Assembly: GCA_009767595.1 (NCBI GenBank)
Contig: VSDK01028146.1
Coordinates: 137,679-201,678, forward strand
From: Symbiodinium kawagutii
Taxonomy: Eukaryota > Sar > Dinophyceae > Suessiales > Symbiodiniaceae
DNA: 64,000 nucleotides
Direction: 5' to 3'
Part shown: positions 57,104 through 64,000 of the stretch, piece by piece
Position numbering within the stretch: the stretch's first letter is position 1
Layout of the letters: the number at the start of each line of letters is the position of its first letter
Position numbers and translations under genes: made by a program
The notes under the pieces: generated by a model
Database searches by the model: none
Seen by the model: only the letters and a program-made list of their open reading frames with translations
Told to the model about the DNA's origin: nothing

Positions 57104-58485
57104 GCACGGCAGGGTTGATCAGTGGACAGGGCTGCACCAAGTTTGCGAGAGGGCTCCCTGTGACCAGGGAGCACCAAGTGTTGATGCAAGTCGATGGCAG
57201 GTCCTTACGCCCAAGCACGCCATGCAATACCTCAGCTCCATCCAAGAGTTTGAGGTGGGCAAGAGGTGCGCTGCCAGCCCGATGCCCTTGCCTTATCCAT
57301 GCCTTCGGGTGGCTGTGGCTGTAGGGTTGCGAAGGCTGAAACTATGCAGCATGTGAGACATCTCAGTGGTGACAGTCTCCCCGTCTCCCCCAGGCCTCGG
57401 ATCCTTCCACGTATCATCACAGTGCCCAGTACGTATCCCAGGGTGCGCTGAGAAAGTGCCCAGTCACAGCATCCTCTCTCGCAGCCTCATGACAGGAAGA
57501 CGTGGGCTGGGATGGATTTGACACTTGGACTGCAGAAGGAAGCAGTACATCTAGAGTTATAAGAACAAGCGCTTGGTATTTTCTATAATAGTTTTGAAAA
57601 TAGGTATGAATCATTACAAAACACATTCATTTATGATCAGCGCGGATTGACGGTGCTTCATGATGATATCCTCCAGGCTTCATGAATACTGTATATGGAT
57701 CTTCCATTGCGGTCACCTGCAAAACGCCAACTGATAGCTGATTTCATGAAGTGACCTAACACCGGTCACTTGGCAACCATTTTTGTTGGTTTCTTTTTCT
57801 TTGGCCATGGGACATGACCCAACCAACCAACAGCCAGGGTAGTGAACCCATCCCATCAGCCGAGTTGGTGCCACCGCCAGCTGGTGACCATCGTGACCAT
57901 CCATGACTTGTCATCAAGGAGCCTTTCTTGCTATGAGAAGAATCGGCATATCATGATATATCTTGGGTAACTTTAACATGCGGTATGATCATGGTATGAT
58001 ATGATTGGTTACAAAAAATGTGGTGATTTGCTTCTACCTGTTTTGTGTTTTTTCTTTATTGGCACCTCTCACTAGTTCACGATCATGTCATTTTAACGGG
58101 CCAAGTATTAGTAGGTTTCGCCATGATCAGCTAGCATTGTTGGTGCGATTATATAATAAACATACATACTCGTTGATTAACCATGAACTGCAAGTAGGAT
58201 GCTGATGATCCCTCATGGCCAATCACGGGGAAGATTAAAAAAAACTGGTGACCTGGTGCGCAGTCTTATGATGGACTTCACCACCTATGGTCGATATCAC
58301 TGGCGTTCTAAATGGCGTGCCGACCTAGTGATGACTAGTGAAATGAACACGAAAAGTTCTAAGATGTTCTAAGTAAATGGTAACAACCGAAATGGCCACC
58401 TTGGGCTCACCTTGGGGCCATTCTCTGCGTTCACCACGCGGAACACATCGGTTGTTTCTCTATGTTCACAGCAGAGATCCTCAGC
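57104..58485. other. No secure gene
   Basis: 57140-57350 is GC-rich and open but with no supported splice pattern; the rest is A/T-rich intron-like sequence. Confidence 0.35.
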
Positions 58486-58579
58486 AGCTCCGGTGAGGTC
58501 GAGCATGGTGAAGCTCGTGGTGCTCATGGCCACGGTGCTGCTCTTCTGGCGCTATGCCATCTACGAAAACGCGCTGCAG
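58486..58579 (+). CDS. Membrane-protein exon
   Basis: Reads SSMVKLVVLMATVLLFWRYA then IYENALQ, with essentially every third position G or C, ending CAG|GTCACG. One membrane helix. Probably the same gene as 57025-57103. Confidence 0.6.
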
Positions 58580-59122
58580 GTCACGAGCGAGCGACGAGGG
58601 TTGAGCAGTGGCTGAGCAATGGTCAGTCGTTTTTGATGTGTGCTGTATAGCTATTTTCGTATTGTATAATATATATATATATGTATACATAGCTATTTTC
58701 ATTGAATGATGAGTATGTGATTCGGGGACTTGATAGCATTTCGAATGGTGTGCGTGACCTTTTTCGCAAAGAAAAACCAAGAACAGCTGGCGGGTCATTG
58801 GTGTTGTGAACCACCCTGCGCTGTGGCTTGAACAGTACAGATCTCCACAGCTGTCCATCGATTTCCTGCTTGATAATTGACAGTGCTTCATTTCGTACAT
58901 GTCAACAACAAGTATGAGATATGATCTATTGTTGTGTCATGAAGTCGTGCTAGTAGATTTGCGCACTTGGAGAAGCGCATTAGATGAGTAGGATCATTTT
59001 ACACGATTTGTCCACTCGTCCATGCAGGCATACACGCGTGTACAATATACATGATGTATACATGCATATATATATATACAATATGATAACTTCTTGAAGT
59101 GGTACGTGTGCGACTCGTGCAG

Positions 59123-59189
59123 ATGCTTGACTCGGATCCAGACTTGGATCTGTTCATGTTCCATCCCTCGGAAGGCCCGTGCAGCGCAA
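59123..59189 (+). CDS. Acidic exon, probable C-terminal part
   Basis: After GTGCAG the frame reads MLDSDPDLDLFMFHPSEG, then PCSAR and TGA unless a GC donor (GAAG|GCCCG) is used first. Third positions G/C-rich. Confidence 0.4.
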
Positions 59190-59625
59190 GATGAGCTGTG
59201 TGGTGGCCAATTGTCGGCTCCTCAGGCGGCTGAGTCCAACCGTCACCAAACATCCGATTCTGTGTCGCCGGCGATAGACTGCCATGGACTAAAGCATCAG
59301 ATTGCCTGAGAATATCTGTGAAGTGCCAAGCACCTCCGAGGAATTTCGTGTATGGCTCCCATCCAGACCTCGGCCCTGTTTTTGTGACGAATACCGACGC
59401 TGTGGTGTAGCTCGGGGTCCTGTTGGGCTGTCTTAGTCGGCACATTGTTGCACCGCCCTTTTGCAGCCCAGAAAGGGCAACTCAAAACGACTTTGGTGGT
59501 GAAGCACTTGAGCTGTTTTGGGTTGGTTTGGAAGCTTGCGTTTACATTTTCATTTCTTTCATTGGCAGGTATAATTAGGAAGCCCTGTAGCTGTCATTCA
59601 TCGTCACCACCACCACCACCACCAG

Positions 59626-59626
<1 letters not shown>

Positions 59627-59692
<66 letters not shown>

Positions 59693-60010
59693 NNNNNNNN
59701 NNNNNNNNNNNNNNNNNNNNNNNNNNNNNNNNNNNNNNNNNNNNNNNNNNNNNNNNNNNNNNNNNNNNNNNNNNNNNNNNNNNNNNNNNNNNNNNNNNNN
59801 NNNNNNNNNNNNNNNNNNNNNNNNNNNNNNNNNNNNNNNNNNNNNNNNNNNNNNNNNNNNNNNNNNNNNNNNNNNNNNNNNNNNNNNNNNNNNNNNNNNN
59901 NNNNNNNNNNNNNNNNNNNNNNNNNNNNNNNNNNNNNNNNNNNNNNNNNNNNNNNNNNNNNNNNNNNNNNNNNNNNNNCATCATCATCATCATCATCACC
60001 ATCATCATCG
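59627..60010. repeat. CAT tract containing an assembly gap
   Basis: CAT units on both sides of 286 N bases (59693-59978). The true tract length is unknown. ORFs across it are not usable. Confidence 0.97.
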
Positions 60011-61815
60011 TCATCAGCCTTCAGTACCCCTCACCATTGCCGTTATCACGACTAGCATCCATAAGCACCTTCCCGCCATTGCCACATCATCCATCAAAAT
60101 CATTTGTTTGCTGAGATACCCAGCTCCCCCAGGAAGAATTCAGCTTGACATCAGCGGGGGGGAATGCCTTCCTGCCGGGAATGCGAGGATTGGTCACTGG
60201 GCTTCAGCTGCCAGGGAACTGTTGCTCTAGTGCTGCCTGCCTGCCCTGACTCCCTGCATCCACCTCGACAAGGCCCCCCAGGCTCCGGCCTGGGAGAGCA
60301 GTTTTTCTTCGATTTGTTGGATGCAGAGATATGCAGAGGATCATACTTTCCCAGGTTCGGTTCATGGAATTTTAGTTTCATCACTTGGGGCTACCATCAC
60401 AGTCACAATCCCGCGCGCTGAGTCGCACAGGTCGGGCGTAGATCTACAGCAGTGACAGACCTGGCAAGTTGCTGTCCTCCACTGTGCCCTGTGCCACCAA
60501 GGTTGCTGATTTTGTGCGCGAATACAATCCTGACGAGGCGAGGAACTGAATCAGCTGCTTGGGTCTATTCCAACCTGGCCAGCGATTTGTTCTCATTGGA
60601 TAGGCTATGGAATGGGAATCATTTCCCAACTGGCCAATCATTTCTCCATATTTCAATAATTGGATGGGCTCCATGATGGTGGGCGCGGCGATTTTCAGCA
60701 TTTTCAGCCAAGGAAAATCCATCAGGATATCAATACTATGAGATGCTAGAAAAATCTGCGCCTCCAACACATTACCTGCAGCTATTGAAAAACTGAAACA
60801 AACTACAATTTTCAGAGAGATGGAGGGGGGGTCCCTCATCTATCTAAAATAGTTTGCTTTTTCAGTTTTTTCAGTTTTCGGTCTCCCCTCCCCCTTCCAT
60901 CTCTTTAGAGATTATTGCCCACCAAAAACTAAATCATTTTTAGAAATAGCACGCTCAAGAGAAAATATTTTCCAGAAGATCGGGACCGAAAACCAAAAAA
61001 AACTGAAAAACCTGAACAAACTATAATTTTCAGAGAAATGGAGGAGGGGGGGGCCCTCAGTTTTTTCAGTTTCCGTCTACCCCTCCCGCTCGATCTATGG
61101 AGAGAGAAGTGAAATTTGACTCTCCTTATTCTCATTCCCTTGTATTCTGTCCTTATTCTCTCCTCATTCTGATTCCCTTGTTCTCTCCTCATTCTGATTC
61201 CCTTGTTCTCTCCTCATTCTGCCCTCATTCTCTCCTGATGTTTTTTTTTTTTTTCTGCCCTTATTCTCTCCTTTTTCTACTCTTAGACTCTCGTTGTTAT
61301 TCCCTTATTCTCTTCTCATTCTCTCCTTGAACAAGGAAGGGAAAGGACAGAATGAGGAAAGGGAATCACAGGAAGAGTATAAGAAGAGAATGAGGGGAGA
61401 ATGGGGGGAGAAGAAGGGATTGAGAAGGAGATGAGAAATAGCTGAAACATAAGTGTTGCTATTGGCTGAAAAATGCTGAACATAGCCGTGCCCCAAACTA
61501 TGGTGAAGCCAACTGGATGGCAATTCCCCAATTGTCCTTATTTTTGTCGGATGTTACTTCAACATTCTGTCCATGATATAACATTGCATGCGATGTAGTG
61601 CTTGTGTCACCATTTTGCTGCTCATGGTAGCTACCCACAATCATCTGAAATATCCCCCCGTAGCAATCACATGGTCTCGTGTGACCCCGCGCATCATATA
61701 AAGGCATATATTACAAATTATCCGGAATACATATTAAAACGTATCATACAGATACATATGGTTGATTAGTTACCAACATCAGAAAACACCGAATTACGTG
61801 ATATCCAGACATTAG
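60011..61815. other. No secure gene; repeats
   Basis: 60150-60300 is cysteine-codon rich on + (CRECEDWSLGFSCQG) and may hold an exon. 60505-60550 reads VADFVREYNPDEARN after CCAAG|G. A block with ACAAACTA(C/T)AATTTTCAGA and GTTTTTTCAGTTT occurs twice (60783-60905 and 60998-61100). 61110-61330 is pyrimidine-rich, 61331-61435 purine-rich. Confidence 0.4.
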
Positions 61816-61913
61816 GCAGAACCACGCTCAAGGTGACAAGCTTGCCCAGCGGCACCATGTGGCGCCACAAGTTCTCAGACTATGGCAATGTGGGCGTGAA
61901 GTATGTAGACTCT
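61816..61913 (+). CDS. Exon, unidentified
   Basis: After ATTAG|GC the frame reads RTTLKVTSLPSGTMWRHKFS then DYGNVGVKYVDS, ending TCT|GTTAAG. High third-position G/C. Not recognised; same strand as the membrane-protein exons upstream. Confidence 0.55.
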
Positions 61914-63087
61914 GTTAAGGCACTTCGGCAGTGGTGAGCAGCAAATATGAATGGGTTTTTTGTGTTGCAATGTGAGTTAAAGATGGAAGGTTGGCACATT
62001 GAGATCCACCACACTGACGTCATCTTTGTTTAAGGGGGAAACGGAAACTCTAGCAATTTCGTTCAATTTCGGGGCATATGGACCTCCAAGTGTATTGGTT
62101 GTTATCGCCCAATCTTGTTCCTCAATCCTCAGGCACTTCATGTGTAAAAAGTGTTTGATAGCCCTCCATAAATCGATCAATTCTGGCAATTGATGCTCCA
62201 TCATGGGTATGTTTGGTCTAAAGTTGTGAACATCGCATGGCTTGAGATCAGAGATTGTCGAGGATATCCAAGGGCAATCGCTCAAGAACGTTGATCTCAT
62301 ATGAGCATTATCCCAGTTCGCGGTTCGCCAGTCCCCCCAAAAGGGTAGGGTCCCCCCAAGTCGTCGTAGCCTCACATTTGCATAATCTTTGCATTTGGAA
62401 GCTTTGGCCTCCCATTTGCACGCTCTTTCCAGCATAATTAAAGTGTATCAAAACTTGTGCGTGTTTTCCTGCCGGTTGGAATTCTAGCCCGTGAAAAGCG
62501 ACCTTGCTTTTGAAAATGGTTATTTTTTTTGGCTGGCGGCAAGTTGGTTAGTACGTGCATTAAGTATAATAAATACCATTGCTACACCACTTTGACACTA
62601 AGCTGGAGAACGGGGGGGCGACCATGACCATTGTATTTCGTTTCCACCACACAATGGGGGAGGGGGGATCATGGCCATGGGAGGGTGTGAGCGGGTGGCT
62701 GAACAAACCTGGACTATCACCAAATAGGCCCGACTGGTTGTCAACGGATCAAATACTGCATCGACCATATCATCATTCGCCTGTTTTGCGGACTGGCTTA
62801 AATATGACCGAGCCACAGCAATGGATCTTGATTTCGTATCAAGAATCTCGGTGAGAGGAGAATGATTTGGGGAGAGCAGTCGCTGAAATATTTTTGGGCG
62901 ACACATGTCCAGGTGACTTGTTTCCCATGGTCGCAATGAACGCAGTGATCCGGTTCTGGCGTCCGTATCGGTCATAAGCACCAGAAATATTTGTTCCAAC
63001 ACCACCACTTGCTACGTTCATAGTGGTTGCACCTTTTGAGTTTGCCAATTTGTGTTTGCGCTGATGTTCAAAGTAGCAACATGGCAG
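61914..63087. other. No secure gene
   Basis: Intron-like sequence between the exons at 61.8 and 63.1 kb. Several overlapping open frames on both strands lack codon bias. Confidence 0.35.
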
Positions 63088-63190
63088 GCACTGAGAAGCT
63101 GGTTGAAGATGAAAGTCGAGGATGCCTCTGAGCACACGGACAACCCAGACGACAAGGACTGGCAACACAAGAGCTACATGACGCCGCTGG
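63088..63190 (+). CDS. Exon, hydrophilic segment
   Basis: After TGGCAG|GCA the frame reads ALRSWLKMKVEDASEHTDNP then DDKDWQHKSYMTPLG; ends CTGG|GCTGA (GC donor). High third-position G/C. Charged, non-membrane. Probably the same + strand gene, continuing right of the window. Confidence 0.55.
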
Positions 63191-64000
63191 GCTGAAGGCG
63201 GCGTCTTGGGATAGGGGAGGAACGCCTATCTGGAACCTGAGTATGACTCTGGAATGAAATGGGATGAACCACATTGACAATCTGGCCCTAGGGGTTCTCC
63301 AATGCTTCTCCATCGAATTGGAGTTGGGGCTTTGGAATGTTTCTTGCAGTGAAAAAAGCGTTTGCTATTTTTGATTCTGTGATGTTCAGCCTTTGGGATA
63401 TGCCGCAAACTTTGTACAGGGTTTAAATGGCTCTGAAAAGTGTTCCGATACCCAAATGGGATTTCACCGGAGAAGCATGCTGGAAGAACAATTTGGCGTA
63501 ATGTTGACAACAGACTTGTCGTAGTGTGCGCAATAATACCCTTTGTCTTTTCATTGTTTTAATATGTTTTAATTGTAGTGATGTTCGTTTCTGATTAGTG
63601 TGACACCACCCCCAAAGTCACGAAAATCAAAAAATAGCCTCCCCAAGAGTTATTGCCAGCAATTTTGTCGGTTATTAAAGCTAGCCTAATTGTTTAGCTG
63701 TAATGAAATTGGAAAAATGGTAGTTTATAAAAACTCAGCAATGAGGCTTATCGTTTAATGACTTCTTGCCTAAAATTGGACAATTATGTAAAGCAAAAAC
63801 ATCCCGCCGGACCGGAAACCGTGCAGGTGAAATGGTATGTTTCTGGAAAAAGTTGTATTTCGCCTCTGCGAAACAATGAAAATGGTCTTGTGAATTCATG
63901 GAAAAAACGAGCTCGTTATTTGAGGTTTTTTTTAATGAAATGTTGTTTTTCCCATAGGAAAACCTAGATTCGTGTGCAAACAAGTCGGACCATGTTGGAC
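63191..64000. other. No gene seen
   Basis: A/T-rich sequence to the window edge. ORFs of up to about 90 codons occur on both strands without codon bias or splice signals. Confidence 0.4.

Noticed and set aside
59445..60230. 261-codon ORF across the N gap
   Set aside because: It is open only because the gap and the CAT tract contain no stops.

Overview
The window looks like nuclear DNA of a dinoflagellate, most likely Symbiodiniaceae-like (inference). Supporting signs: short GC3-rich exons scattered through long low-complexity introns; splice donors of GT, GC and GA type joined to AG|G acceptors; recognisable exons all on the + strand; tandem paralogous genes; a Ty1/copia-type retroelement of the kind common in these genomes. 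No bacterial operons, CRISPR arrays, rRNA or tRNA genes were seen. Exon models were built by hand from reading frame, splice phase, comparison of the two paralogs in the window, and remembered resemblance to a dinoflagellate membrane-protein family.

Layout. 1-2031 holds the last three exons of a gene ('gene B') cut by the left edge. 4305-30811 holds a nearly complete second copy ('gene A', about 22 exons, about 1,080 codons). It has a signal peptide, then a domain resembling glycine-betaine-type (OpuAC-like) periplasmic binding proteins, a GCC2/GCC3-type cysteine-rich region, and roughly nine membrane segments. Overall this resembles a class C receptor in layout (ligand-binding module, cysteine-rich linker, membrane bundle) but with different parts. 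The last three exons of genes A and B are clearly homologous, so these are tandem head-to-tail paralogs.

The large intron of gene A between exons 13 and 14 carries a structurally complete LTR retroelement (17098-24600) in the sense orientation: 5-bp target duplication, 111-bp LTRs differing at one base, an initiator-Met-tRNA-like primer site, gag-protease, integrase, reverse transcriptase and RNase H. It also carries an unusual C-terminal extension of about 400 residues with hydrophobic segments. Its coding region changes frame twice.

30812-41000 is mostly repeats: a duplicated exon-bearing segment (32.6-34.0 kb and 34.6-35.6 kb), a 689-bp foldback element (37197-37885), and a CAT tract of about 495 bp (39961-40456). 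From 41 kb to the right edge there are scattered GC3-rich exons. These probably belong to at least two further + strand genes, one ending near 50620 and one membrane-protein gene from about 56.4 kb to beyond 63.2 kb. A 286-base assembly gap (59693-59978) sits inside another CAT tract.

Two dispersed inverted-repeat families and G/T-rich or C/A-rich intron tracts, arranged so that the start and end of some introns are complementary, run through the whole window.
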